Source of the DNA: Mageeibacillus sp. UBA6980
GTDB lineage: Bacteria; Bacillota; Clostridia; Saccharofermentanales; Saccharofermentanaceae
Assembly (NCBI GenBank): GCA_002450095.1
Contig: DJYK01000015.1
Coordinates: 1 to 64,000 of the forward strand
Direction of reading: 5' to 3'
Length of the DNA: 64,000 nucleotides
Below, piece by piece: positions 25,879 to 34,855 of the stretch; position 1 is the stretch's first letter, and every line of letters begins with the position of its first letter. Below the pieces are notes generated by a model. It searched no databases, was not told where the DNA came from, and saw only the letters and a list, made by a program, of their open reading frames with translations. The position numbers were made by a program, and so were the translations under genes.

Positions 25879-27897
25879 ATGAAACCTGAACAATTCCTAT
25901 TCGGCTGCGCCTATTACGATGAATACATGCCCGTATCCCGCATAGATACGGACTTCAAAATGATCTGCGACGCCGGCATGAACGTCATAAGGATCGGCGA
26001 ATCCACCTGGTCGACCTGGGAACCCCGCGAAGGAGAATTCGACTTTACATCACTTATAAGAATGCTCGAAGGTGCCCGTAAACACGGACTTCAGGTTATC
26101 ATCGGCACCCCTACTTACGCCGTCCCCTCCTGGCTTACCGACATCGATCCGGACGTCCTTACGACCACCGCCTCAGGCAGAGCGTTGTACGGACACCGTC
26201 AGCTTACGGATATCACGAATCCCACATACCTTAAGTATGCCGAACGCGTGATCCGCAAGATGCTCGACGTCACAAGATCATATAACGACGTGATCATAGG
26301 ATATCAGCTCGACAACGAGACCCGTTCCGCAGGAGCGGCAGCCACCCGGGTACAGAAAGAATTTGCGCAACAAATGAAGGAAAAGTTCGACGGAGATCTT
26401 CATGCCTTCAATCTCGAATTCGGCATGGATTACTGGAGCAACAAGATTCCTTCCTGGGATGCATTCCCGGACGTACGAGGCACGATCAACGGCTCTTTGG
26501 ATGCTGAATACCGGGCATTTTTACGGGACGTGGTCACCGGGTTTTTCAAATGGCTTAAAGAAATCGTGGATGAATACAGAACCCCTTCGCAGTTCATAAC
26601 TCATAACTTTGACTATTCCTGGGTAGGATACTCCTTCGGCATGCAGCCTGAAGTAAACCAGAAAGACTCCGCTTCGGTAATGGACATCGCGGGAGTCGAC
26701 ATCTACCATCCGTCCCAAGAGGACCTGACAGGCTGTGAGATCACCATGGGCGGCGCTGTCGGAAGATCTCTTAAGAAGGATAATTATCTTGTTCTCGAGA
26801 CTCAGGCTCAGGGCCGTCCTTCCTGGACACCGTTCCCGGGACAGCTGACCTTGCAGGCGCTCTCCCACCTGTCATCCGGCGCAGGCTCGGTCATGTACTG
26901 GCATTGGCACTCCATCCATAATTCATACGAGTCATACTGGAAAGGGATCTTAAGCCATAATCTGAAGCCGAATGCCCCCTATCTCGAGCTGTCTTCATTC
27001 GGAAAACTTATGTCTTCTCTTAAGGATCGGATCACATACCTTAAGAAGACAAACAATGTCGCGATAATGCTCGATAACAGAAGCCTTACGGGAATAGACG
27101 AATTCCCGTTAAACGGAGAAGAAGCATTTAAGGGCAACTCGAAAGAGGACTACAATCATATGATGCGCCGCTGGTTCGACGCCTGTTACCGAATGAACAT
27201 AGAGACGGACTTCGTCTACCCGGACGATGACCTGTCTTCGTATAAACTACTGATCATCCCTGCCCTCTATTCGGCATCGGAAGAAACGATCGGGCGTATC
27301 CGCGAATATGTTATGAACGGAGGTCACCTCATCATCACCCCCCGCTGCTTTATGAGCAACGAACACCTGAAGATATATCACGACGATCAGCCTCACAATA
27401 TGACCGATCTTACAGGCGCGACATACGATGAATTCACCGTCCCCTCATCCGTCGGATTTAAGGGCACGCTGCCTCTTAAAGGCAGCGCTTCCGGCATTAT
27501 GGAATTCTATACGCCCATTCAAGGAAGCAAAGCGCAGATCCTCTCGTATTACGATCATCCGTATTGGAACAGATATGCCGCGGTTCTAAGGTGCGGCGGT
27601 GTAACCACCGTAGGCACCATACTCACACCCGAAGACACTTCGGAAGTCCTTAAAGATTGCCTCTTACACGCAGACATCGATATCCCTGAACGATCCTTTC
27701 CCGTTATCATCAAACGCGGCACAAACCGTATGGGCGAACACATATTATTCGTATTCAATTATTCGATGGATCCGACTGTTTATACCATCCCTTCGGCCTG
27801 CACAGACCTCGTTTCCGGAACCGAATATTCCGCCGGCGATGATATCGAGATCTCCGCCTGGGGTTACCTTATACTGAACGAAGGCTCAGACGAATAG
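25879..27897 (+). CDS. ganA: GH42 beta-galactosidase
   Basis: This 672-aa enzyme has the GH42 layout: a TIM barrel (about 1-385) with IRIGESTWSTWEP, acid/base Glu147 in YQLDNET and nucleophile Glu307 in LVLETQAQ. A trimerisation domain (about 390-590, LLIIPALYSASEETIGRIREYV) and a small beta domain follow. It releases galactose from short beta-1,4-galacto-oligosaccharides made by the GH53 enzyme. There is no signal peptide. AGAGGTG precedes the start. Its 3' end overlaps the convergent PD-(D/E)XK-like gene by 34 bases. Confidence 0.95.
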   Translation: MKPEQFLFGCAYYDEYMPVSRIDTDFKMICDAGMNVIRIGESTWSTWEPREGEFDFTSLIRMLEGARKHGLQVIIGTPTYAVPSWLTDIDPDVLTTTASGRALYGHRQLTDITNPTYLKYAERVIRKMLDVTRSYNDVIIGYQLDNETRSAGAAATRVQKEFAQQMKEKFDGDLHAFNLEFGMDYWSNKIPSWDAFPDVRGTINGSLDAEYRAFLRDVVTGFFKWLKEIVDEYRTPSQFITHNFDYSWVGYSFGMQPEVNQKDSASVMDIAGVDIYHPSQEDLTGCEITMGGAVGRSLKKDNYLVLETQAQGRPSWTPFPGQLTLQALSHLSSGAGSVMYWHWHSIHNSYESYWKGILSHNLKPNAPYLELSSFGKLMSSLKDRITYLKKTNNVAIMLDNRSLTGIDEFPLNGEEAFKGNSKEDYNHMMRRWFDACYRMNIETDFVYPDDDLSSYKLLIIPALYSASEETIGRIREYVMNGGHLIITPRCFMSNEHLKIYHDDQPHNMTDLTGATYDEFTVPSSVGFKGTLPLKGSASGIMEFYTPIQGSKAQILSYYDHPYWNRYAAVLRCGGVTTVGTILTPEDTSEVLKDCLLHADIDIPERSFPVIIKRGTNRMGEHILFVFNYSMDPTVYTIPSACTDLVSGTEYSAGDDIEISAWGYLILNEGSDE

Positions 27898-28628
27898 AGT
27901 CTGCAAAGATTATCTATAAGAGAGGATACCCCGCATATTATCTCATCGACAGACGGCATGGCCGTCTTAGTACCGCAGAACATCAGAAGATCGCGGCCTA
28001 CGACCATGCCGTTATGCATATAATCTCCGAGCTTAACTCCGTTCTTGATCGAATAATCCTTCTCATTTAACCTGCCCAGAAATTCGATAAAGAAGCATCT
28101 GCCGAACTCCGGCAGGAACACCGCAAAGTCCGGATAATAGAAGTCATCACCAAGGACCAGCAAAGGCTCATATACATAACGTAATCCCAGAGAATCCAGT
28201 GTCTGTGCAATCAGGACCTCAGCCCTCGAATTGTACCTCACACCTTTATGCTCATAGTCATAATCCGTCTCTTCCATATCCGCCCGAAGCTTCTTATTGT
28301 CCCAGAACGCCCGTCCGAACGGCGCTTTGATCCGCTTCGCATCGAATACGAACGGTGATGCCGCTTCCTTAAGCGTTAGGATCAGCTGCTTTCTGTATGC
28401 GATCAGTTGCTTCCTTCTATTGCTTAATTCCAGGATATCTTGACCACTCGGTGTATTCGCATAATGTTCATGCCTGTACCCCTTACCGTCTTTCAGGTAA
28501 TACTCCCTTATGATCGTTCTGTTCCGGCGTTTTCCCGTACAGACTCTCGGAAGCTTTGACAACTCCGCTTCTACTGCACCTAATCGCGCCTGCAGATACT
28601 TTACGGGAAGTTTCTCCCAATTATTCAT
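27864..28628 (-). CDS. PD-(D/E)XK-like protein A, 254 aa
   Basis: The C-terminal half shows a nuclease-like core: Glu137 (SRAEVLIAQTL), Asp167 (YYPDFAVFLPEF) and Glu182 (FFIEFLGRL). The expected Lys after the last Glu is replaced by Leu (E-F-L), so activity is uncertain. The N-terminal 90 residues are helical, basic and coiled-coil-like (LSNRRKQLIAYRKQLILTLKEA). A second protein of this kind is encoded at 51945-52727. A ribosome-binding site AAGGGG lies upstream, and a 62-bp tandem array starts about 110 bases beyond the start. The function is unknown; it could be a nuclease or a DNA-structure-binding relative. Confidence 0.6.
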   Translation of the reverse strand: MNNWEKLPVKYLQARLGAVEAELSKLPRVCTGKRRNRTIIREYYLKDGKGYRHEHYANTPSGQDILELSNRRKQLIAYRKQLILTLKEAASPFVFDAKRIKAPFGRAFWDNKKLRADMEETDYDYEHKGVRYNSRAEVLIAQTLDSLGLRYVYEPLLVLGDDFYYPDFAVFLPEFGRCFFIEFLGRLNEKDYSIKNGVKLGDYMHNGMVVGRDLLMFCGTKTAMPSVDEIICGVSSLIDNLCRLYSSEPSFSIR

Positions 28629-28740
28629 AATCTGTCCCCTTATCCGATGATAATAAGATTATGAACGGTAATGAGAATAAAATCACTCGACAATTGATAA
28701 CAATTACCGACAAAAACCGACAAACGGACTACGGTCGGAT

Positions 28741-29124
28741 CAGCCGATATCCCCTGTATAGTCCCCTGTTCTTCCCGATTTATCGACTCCAAGTGGGGAT
28801 TTCAGCCGATATCCCCTGTACAGTCCTCAGTTTTCCCCGATTTATCGGCTCCAAGTGGGGATTTCAGCCGATATCCCCTGTATAGTCCCCTGTACAGTCC
28901 CCTGTTTTTCCCGATTTATCGGCTCCAAGTGGGGATTTCAGCCGATATCCCCTGTATCGTCCCCTGTTTTTCCCGATTTATCGGCATCAAGTGGGGATTT
29001 CAACCGATATCCCCTGTATAGTCCCCTGTTCTTCCCGATTTATCGGCATCAAGTGGGGATTTCAGCCGATATCCCCTGTAGCGTCCTCAGTTTTCCCCAA
29101 TTTATCGGCACTTAGTGGGGATTC
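28741..29124. repeat. Six-copy 62-bp tandem repeat
   Basis: Units begin with CAGCCGATATCCCCTGTA or a close variant at 28741, 28803, 28865, 28939, 29001 and 29063. Five are about 62 bp; the third is 74 bp because a 12-bp segment is doubled. Each holds the inverted repeat CCGAT-TT-ATCGG and the arms AGCCGATA/TATCGGCT and GGGGAT/ATCCCC, so units can fold alone or with the next. As 62 is not a multiple of three, the array is not coding. It lies between two minus-strand genes, upstream of the PD-(D/E)XK-like gene. Confidence 0.95.
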
Positions 29125-29154
29125 AATGGCAACAAAGTCCGGGCGAGCGTCTGA

Positions 29155-30717
29155 TCACTTAAATATCACGAACGACTGGGGTTTCAGACGGATGATCCCG
29201 TCTTCGATCTTACCTTCGCCGACTGACCAGATGATTCGGCGTCTTAAAGGCTCGAAGCCGGAAGACAACTCGCCCGAAGAGTCGAGCCGGGCGGATAATT
29301 CTTCCGAAGACGGATTTACGGCGATCAAAAGGTCCTTACGTCGGTAGATAAAAAAAGGCGAATCATCACTTAAAAAGACAATATCGAATGGTGCGTCAGA
29401 ACAGAGCGAATCCTCCGAGAGGCGCAGTTTTATCAGGTTTTTAACAGTGTTAAACAGAGAATCCGGTATTTTACGAGACTTCTCGACCGTCGGTGCGTCA
29501 GACGAATCGTCGCACGGAAGGTATAACTTTCCGTTAAGGCCGGCGGACAACGTATCGGCATCCCACTGCATGGGGGTTCGAGAGCCGGTCCGGGTATATC
29601 CGCCTTCATAAGACGGCAGATCAAGGTATCTCATGCCGATCTCGTCTCCGTAATAGATGAACGGGACACCGGGCATCGTAAGAAGGAAACAAAAAGCGAT
29701 CTTAAGTTCGATCGAAGACAGATTATATGATATGCGGGTAGTATCGTGATTTCCGGTTATAAGACTTATAAACCCGTGATCTTTGACCGCATTATATGAC
29801 GGAAGCCATTCGTTTATAAACTTCGAACAGGATATACGTGAATCCTTACGGAAGTAGCTCATATCCGGGCCGTCTGTCTCATAATCGCGGAGCAATGAAT
29901 TATAGCCGTTACCCTTATGATCGAGATAGAAATCCATATCAAACCCCGCATCTACGATCGATGTATACGGATAGCACCATTCGGATACGAATACAGCGGA
30001 CGGATGATCCTTACGAAGATCACTCAGGATATCTTTCCAGACAAGGGCGGTTTGAGGCCAGGCATTCTCCCCTTTTACGAGGCTGTCGGCCATATCGACG
30101 CGGAATCCGTCGCAGCCCATATCGAGCCAGAATCTGCATATATCCTTGATCGCCTCACGGGTAGCGAGAGCTTCGGGCGAATCAACAGATGACTGCCAAT
30201 CCTCTAAGGGATTCGTCCAGCCGTAATTCAATGCGGGCTGGCATTTGAAGAAATTCAACATATATGTGCCGTTACGCTCGGTCTCGCCTCCGATATAAGG
30301 GCGTCCGGGGATCCCCTTAAACCAGGAATCCGTCCATATATAACGGTCCGAATATTCATTATGAGAAGCCTTCGAACTTTCAATAAACCACGGATGCTCC
30401 TCGGATGTATGTCCGGGCACGAGATCGAGTATCACGTGAATGCCCCTCTTATGAGCCTCAACAAACAGGTTACGGGCATCGCGGTTGCTACCGTAGCGCG
30501 AAGCGACCTTCTTATAGTCGCGGACATCGTAACCTGCATCCTTGAACGGGGAGTCGTAGATCGGGTTGAGCCAGAGCGCGTTGCAGCCGAGTTCACATAT
30601 ATAATCGAGTTTGGAGATTATTCCGTTGAGAGTGCCGACTCCATTGTTGTCCAAAGAATAAAAGGACTGCGGATATATCTCGTAAAACACTGCATTCTTA
30701 AGCCATTCAGGTGCCAT
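29155..30717 (-). CDS. GH13 alpha-glucosidase/amylase-family enzyme
   Basis: This 520-aa enzyme carries the GH13 regions: LDLVPGHTSEEHPWF (region I), GFRVDMAD with nucleophile Asp208, FVSEWCYP with acid/base Glu246 and TGNHDTTR with Asp325. An all-beta C-terminal domain follows from about residue 430. There is no signal peptide, so it is cytoplasmic. The layout fits oligo-1,6-glucosidase or alpha-glucosidase subfamilies acting on malto- or isomalto-oligosaccharides; the exact specificity is open. It is monocistronic and divergent from the EamA transporter. Confidence 0.92.
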   Translation of the reverse strand: MAPEWLKNAVFYEIYPQSFYSLDNNGVGTLNGIISKLDYICELGCNALWLNPIYDSPFKDAGYDVRDYKKVASRYGSNRDARNLFVEAHKRGIHVILDLVPGHTSEEHPWFIESSKASHNEYSDRYIWTDSWFKGIPGRPYIGGETERNGTYMLNFFKCQPALNYGWTNPLEDWQSSVDSPEALATREAIKDICRFWLDMGCDGFRVDMADSLVKGENAWPQTALVWKDILSDLRKDHPSAVFVSEWCYPYTSIVDAGFDMDFYLDHKGNGYNSLLRDYETDGPDMSYFRKDSRISCSKFINEWLPSYNAVKDHGFISLITGNHDTTRISYNLSSIELKIAFCFLLTMPGVPFIYYGDEIGMRYLDLPSYEGGYTRTGSRTPMQWDADTLSAGLNGKLYLPCDDSSDAPTVEKSRKIPDSLFNTVKNLIKLRLSEDSLCSDAPFDIVFLSDDSPFFIYRRKDLLIAVNPSSEELSARLDSSGELSSGFEPLRRRIIWSVGEGKIEDGIIRLKPQSFVIFK

Positions 30718-30739
30718 AGGTTCAATTAAACCTCCGATA

Positions 30740-30767
30740 TTGATTCAGTTATTTTCTGTATTATAAT
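30740..30767 (+). promoter_or_regulatory. Promoter of the EamA gene, leaderless
   Basis: TTGATT (30740-30745) and TATAAT (30762-30767) are 16 bp apart. The ATG is at 30777, only 9 bases past the -10, so the transcript starts at or within about 3 bases of the start codon. A minus-strand TATAAT (30760-30765) overlaps it and may serve the GH13 gene. Confidence 0.65.
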
Positions 30768-30776
30768 ATTCGGCGT

Positions 30777-31676
30777 ATGAGAAAGACCACACCTAAAGGC
30801 ATAGTATTATTACTGCTGACTGCCCTTATCTGGGGGTCTTCGTTCGTATCACAGAGCATCGGTATCAAGTCCGTTGACGCCTTTACTTTCATGGGTCTAA
30901 GGACGATCCTCGGCACCTTGATCCTGTTCCCCGTCGTATTGATATTCAGGGACAGAAGCGAGCCGTTCATGGACGGTAAGACTATACGGTCAGGCGTAAT
31001 ACTCGGCATCGTCTTTGCCGTTGCCCAGAATCTGCAGCAGTTCGCCTTCTACTATTCGACTTCAGGCAAGATCGCTTTTCTCACGGCATTCTATATGTTC
31101 TTTGTTCCGGTACTCGGGATCTTCCTTAAAAAGAAGATCGCTCCCCTGACCTGGCTGTCAATACTTATAGCTCTGGCAGGTCTTTTCCTGCTCTGCATCA
31201 ATACGGAAGACATAAGTTCGATCAACAAAGGAGATCTGTTAGCGCTTGCCTGTGCCGTAGTCTATGCGGTGCAGATAATGCTCATAGATAAATACACGGG
31301 CGAGAATGTTAACGGCATCAAGCTCTCATTTATGGAGTTTCTGACGGCAGCGATTCTTACGACTCTTATGATGTTTATATTTGAACATCCGACGATCGAA
31401 GGGATCAAGGCTGCGGGACCCGCGATACTTTATTCCGGCATAATGAGCTGCGGCATTGCATATACGCTGCAGATAATCGGTCAGAAGCATGCGAGCCCGG
31501 TAGTAGCTTCTCTTCTGATGTGCCTCGAATCAGTGTTCGCGGCGATCGCCGGATGGCTGATACTTCAAGAAGCCATGACACCGAGAGAACTCGCCGGATG
31601 CGTCATCATGTTTGCCGCTATAGTCATATCACAGATCTCGGAGACGATATCGATTCAGAAGAAAATCGAAGCCTGA
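30777..31676 (+). CDS. EamA/DMT-family transporter
   Basis: This 299-aa protein has ten hydrophobic segments arranged as two EamA repeats. The first has LIWGSSFVSQSIGIKSVDAFTF, and the second ends in ASLLMCLESVFAAIAGWLILQEAMTPREL, the usual signature of the last helices. Members export metabolites or amino acids, and the substrate is not predictable here. The mRNA is probably leaderless. A TetR-family gene follows on the same strand after 78 bases and may regulate it. Confidence 0.9.
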   Translation: MRKTTPKGIVLLLLTALIWGSSFVSQSIGIKSVDAFTFMGLRTILGTLILFPVVLIFRDRSEPFMDGKTIRSGVILGIVFAVAQNLQQFAFYYSTSGKIAFLTAFYMFFVPVLGIFLKKKIAPLTWLSILIALAGLFLLCINTEDISSINKGDLLALACAVVYAVQIMLIDKYTGENVNGIKLSFMEFLTAAILTTLMMFIFEHPTIEGIKAAGPAILYSGIMSCGIAYTLQIIGQKHASPVVASLLMCLESVFAAIAGWLILQEAMTPRELAGCVIMFAAIVISQISETISIQKKIEA

Positions 31677-31754
31677 TCAATACAGATTCTTGCCTTTTAA
31701 TCTAAAAAATGTAAATTATAATTATAAAAAAATTGCGAGAATCCGAGGTAGTAT

Positions 31755-32333
31755 ATGAGCGATAAGATCGATCCCAGAACACGCAAAACACGTAAAGCAA
31801 TCGAAGACGCCCTTGCCGGACTTCTTACGCAAAAGGAACTGCATAAGGTAACCGTCCAGGAGATCACTGAGATAGCGGATATCAACAGAGGTACATTCTA
31901 TAAGCATTATCTCGATATCTATGATCTTTACGACAAGATGGAAAGCGATATCCTCCTCGATATCGGAATGCTCGCATTACAGCTCGAGGAACTCCCGTCG
32001 AACGAATTCTTCAAGCACCTCATAGATTTTATAGACGGCAGACGTACTATATTCCAGATGATCTTCTCGCCTAACAGCACCGGACAGATCCGTGCAAGAC
32101 TCACACGTTGCATCGACGGTGTCTTCAGAAAGGTCGAATCAGAGAAACAACACATTGACCTCAATGACGATAAGCTGAACTACAGGACCTACTACAGATC
32201 TCAGGGTTGCATCGCGGTTATAGCAAAGTGGGTAAACGACGGATTTAAGGAATCCAAGGATTTTGTCGTATCGACGATATCCGAGCTCGATTCCAACACC
32301 CAGAAGTTTATAGTCCAGTCCTCTAAGAAATAA
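31755..32333 (+). CDS. TetR/AcrR-family transcriptional regulator
   Basis: This 192-aa protein has an N-terminal HTH (residues about 8-55: TRKAIEDALAGLLTQKELHKVTVQEI and INRGTFYKHYLDIYDLY), with the YxHY motif typical of the family, and a helical C-terminal ligand/dimer domain. A GAGGTA ribosome-binding site precedes the ATG. It follows the EamA transporter and may control it (inference). The 3' end overlaps the convergent HAD gene by 11 bases. Confidence 0.9.
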   Translation: MSDKIDPRTRKTRKAIEDALAGLLTQKELHKVTVQEITEIADINRGTFYKHYLDIYDLYDKMESDILLDIGMLALQLEELPSNEFFKHLIDFIDGRRTIFQMIFSPNSTGQIRARLTRCIDGVFRKVESEKQHIDLNDDKLNYRTYYRSQGCIAVIAKWVNDGFKESKDFVVSTISELDSNTQKFIVQSSKK

Positions 32334-33051
32334 GATCCCAAAGCGAACTGATCCGGTCGCCGGGAAGACTTCTCGGGAACGACGGAGACTGCTCTGTCTG
32401 TATGTAACAGGCTTCTATCCCCACGCCCATCGCGCCCCTTACATCGGCGAATTCATCGTTTCCGATCATGACGCAGGTGTCGGGGCCGGTCTTTCCCAAC
32501 GCCTTGGAGTAGAACGCGAGCGACGGCTTCTTCACTCCGACATCAGATGATATGAAGACCTTGTCAAAAAGATCATATATCTTGAGGTATCTGAGCTCGG
32601 GGACGGTAAAGCAGGACTGCGCATTTGAAAGAAGATATATTTTCTTTCCGCGTCGGCGAAGCTCGGCAAGGACTTCAACTGCCCCTTCATAGAGCCTAAG
32701 CTTAACAAGCGAGATGCTTCTGAACATAACGGCTGCGTCAATAACTTCAGAAGGCTCCGGCGTTACCTTCCTTCTCTCGAAAAGCTCCTTAAACACCTCG
32801 AGAAGATCTATCTCGACATCTTCTTCCGATATCTTATGTCTGCTCTTACGAAGTCTGCCGTAAGTATCGATGACCTTACGCGCGCACAGCCTCTCGTACT
32901 CGAGGCGAAGATCCGTATCGTTATACTCAGCGCCCTTCAACGAATAGTAATTGGCGAGGCTGCTCCACAAAAGAGGAATGGTCTCGTCGGTCTTTATATC
33001 GACGAGAGTCCCGTAAAGGTCAAACATGAAACAGTCTTTATCTTCGTACAT
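32323..33051 (-). CDS. HAD-superfamily hydrolase
   Basis: This 242-aa HAD protein has motif I DLYGTLVD (nucleophile Asp11, but Tyr13 where phosphatases have Asp), motif II LLSNAQ, motif III Lys in VGVKKPSLAFY and motif IV GNDEFADV. A helical cap lies between motifs I and II (about 20-95). The D-x-Y form is shared with haloacid-dehalogenase-like members, so a simple phosphatase assignment is unsafe. AGGGGA precedes the start, and it lies 3 bases after the DUF4214 gene, suggesting co-transcription. Confidence 0.88.
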   Translation of the reverse strand: MYEDKDCFMFDLYGTLVDIKTDETIPLLWSSLANYYSLKGAEYNDTDLRLEYERLCARKVIDTYGRLRKSRHKISEEDVEIDLLEVFKELFERRKVTPEPSEVIDAAVMFRSISLVKLRLYEGAVEVLAELRRRGKKIYLLSNAQSCFTVPELRYLKIYDLFDKVFISSDVGVKKPSLAFYSKALGKTGPDTCVMIGNDEFADVRGAMGVGIEACYIQTEQSPSFPRSLPGDRISSLWDLIS

Positions 33052-33054
33052 AAC

Positions 33055-34131
33055 TTATCCCCTGACGATCCCGTACTGCGTGCAGATATTCGTAAATTCG
33101 GCAGACCTTGCGAATCCGTAGAAAACATCCTGTCTCGATACGCCCCTGTTAAGAGCGGTCACCCAGTTATTAAGTCCGGCGGGATCGGGACTTCTGTCGA
33201 GGAAGACGCTGTAAAGTCTTGTGACATATTCCTGATTGGAATAACCGGCGCCCGTAAACTCCGGGCTGAAGAAGAATCCGTAAGCACAGTTTGTACCGGA
33301 TATCTCGTGATTCTGAAGCTGGCTTGACCAGAACTCATATCCGCCCGTATCAGGTCTTCTGCCGAGACATATCCTGTACAGTCTTCCTACAAACGCACGA
33401 ACACCGGAAGCGGATGTTACAGTTACATTCGGCGATCCGGATCCGCCCGACGTAAGTCCGTAGTTGAGGCAGATATCGGCAAACTCGGATGTATTGATGA
33501 ACTCCTCGACCATGCTCATCCTCGACGCGCCGTGCGAGAGTGCATCGAGCCACGCCGTTCTTCCGGAAGCGTCTGATGCTCTGCCGAGAAGAGTCTGATA
33601 TACGACTTCTATAAAGTCACTGTCGCTCAAACCTCGGTTATTAAACTCGCCGCTCGAGAATACGGTTCTCGCCAGATCCGCACCGTTACCGCCGTTTGTT
33701 ACGATAGCAGAAAGTGCATTCTTGGAATTATCGTCTGCGGGTCTGTTTAACGCATGTCTGTAGAGATAATCGGCAAATGAAGCCGCATCGGGACGGGTGA
33801 TCAGAGCCGTCACCGTTCCGACGGGAGAATCGGAGTGGCTGCTGTCTCCGACGGCACGATAGTATACCGTATATGAACCTGCTGCAGTCGCTGCCGGAAG
33901 TGTCGTAAACCATGTGGTCCCGTCTAACGAATAGACCATATATCCGCCGTTCGCGACACCCGGATGGACAAGATCGTGGTACGATCCGTCGTCTCTTATA
34001 CCTTCAATTGGCTTAGGAGGCGTTGTTACGGAGGCGGGAACATTCCCGTCCGCCCAAACGGCGGACGAGCCTGTAAGAAGCACGACCAGACCGACAGATG
34101 TTGCCAATATTCTCTTAATATGTTTAAGCAT
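33055..34131 (-). CDS. Secreted protein with two DUF4214 modules
   Basis: This 358-aa protein starts with a signal peptide (LKHIKRILATSVGLVVLLTG...AVWA, cleavage near residue 27) and lacks a clear wall anchor. A beta-rich region (about 28-110) is followed by two DUF4214 modules (about 117-225 and 245-355), each with a LYxxxLxRxPD-type repeat: FVGRLYRICLGRRPDTGGYEFW and YVTRLYSVFLDRSPDPAGLNNW. DUF4214 modules occur in clostridial surface proteins and bacterial S-layer/phycobilisome-linker-like contexts; their ligand is unknown. It is probably displayed or shed outside the cell. Confidence 0.85.
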   Translation of the reverse strand: MLKHIKRILATSVGLVVLLTGSSAVWADGNVPASVTTPPKPIEGIRDDGSYHDLVHPGVANGGYMVYSLDGTTWFTTLPAATAAGSYTVYYRAVGDSSHSDSPVGTVTALITRPDAASFADYLYRHALNRPADDNSKNALSAIVTNGGNGADLARTVFSSGEFNNRGLSDSDFIEVVYQTLLGRASDASGRTAWLDALSHGASRMSMVEEFINTSEFADICLNYGLTSGGSGSPNVTVTSASGVRAFVGRLYRICLGRRPDTGGYEFWSSQLQNHEISGTNCAYGFFFSPEFTGAGYSNQEYVTRLYSVFLDRSPDPAGLNNWVTALNRGVSRQDVFYGFARSAEFTNICTQYGIVRG

Positions 34132-34173
34132 ATGATCTTCCTCAACTGATGATGATATTCTAATTATACAGCA

Positions 34174-34182
34174 TGTTATAAT
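34174..34182 (+). promoter_or_regulatory. Extended -10 of a leaderless transcript (Pr6Pr-like gene)
   Basis: TGTTATAAT is an extended -10 (TG at 34174-34175, TATAAT at 34177-34182). The ATG at 34189 follows after only 6 bases, with no Shine-Dalgarno sequence. Confidence 0.55.
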
Positions 34183-34188
34183 CTTTTT

Positions 34189-34821
34189 ATGAATCAGAAA
34201 CGCATAAAGATAATACTGAATCTGATAATCACGGTATTTACGCTCATAGGCATCGTCCTGATGCTTACAAGCGAAGCCGAGCCCGGAAGTCTTCAGGCAA
34301 GAGGGATAGAGAATTTCAAATTCTACACTGTCCTCTCAAATGTATTATGCGGGATCGTATCTTCGGTCTACCTCGCACTGACCGTCGCGGGCAAGAATAC
34401 GGATAAACTGTTATTCCTTAAGCTAGCGGGACTCTGCGGCGTTACCATCACATTCGCGGTCGTCGCATTCTTCTTCGGCCCCGTCTACGGTTATGCTCAG
34501 TTCTACAAAGGCGGCAACCTCTACTATCACCTTCTGGAACCCGTTGCCGCACTTATCGAATTTCTCGTTATAAGAAGGCCCCGGATCACGATAAGGCAGG
34601 CGGCGCTCTCGGCGGTCCCTACATTTCTTTACGGCTGCTTCTATCTTATGAATATACTCATAAACGGCATCGGCGGGCCCTGGCCCGATACCAACGATTT
34701 CTATGCATTCCTCAACTGGGGTTACCCCATAGGGATCCTTATATTCTTCTCGATAACGATGCTGTCCTTTATCCTCGCCCTTATATTCAGGAAGATAAGT
34801 AATATCAGAGCAGTCGAATGA
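34189..34821 (+). CDS. Pr6Pr-type six-helix membrane protein
   Basis: This 210-aa protein has six hydrophobic segments and conserved features of the Pr6Pr/FAR-17a/AIG1-like group: FKFYTVLSNVLCG after helix 1, YYHLLEPVAALIEFL with the membrane His, and YGCFYLMNILI. Human AIG1-type proteins are threonine hydrolases of lipid esters, but the bacterial role is unknown. It is a lone gene between two minus-strand operons, with an extended -10 box just before the ATG. Confidence 0.8.
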   Translation: MNQKRIKIILNLIITVFTLIGIVLMLTSEAEPGSLQARGIENFKFYTVLSNVLCGIVSSVYLALTVAGKNTDKLLFLKLAGLCGVTITFAVVAFFFGPVYGYAQFYKGGNLYYHLLEPVAALIEFLVIRRPRITIRQAALSAVPTFLYGCFYLMNILINGIGGPWPDTNDFYAFLNWGYPIGILIFFSITMLSFILALIFRKISNIRAVE

Positions 34822-34855
34822 CTTGCCGTAACATGCCGTCAGTCTGACCGATACT

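Noticed and set aside
28741..29124. CRISPR array
   Set aside because: The whole 62-bp unit is repeated without unique spacers, and there are no cas genes.
28661..29347. Plus-strand ORFs with repeated WGFQPISPV-like peptides
   Set aside because: They come from the 62-bp tandem repeat, whose length is not a multiple of three, so successive units are read in different frames.
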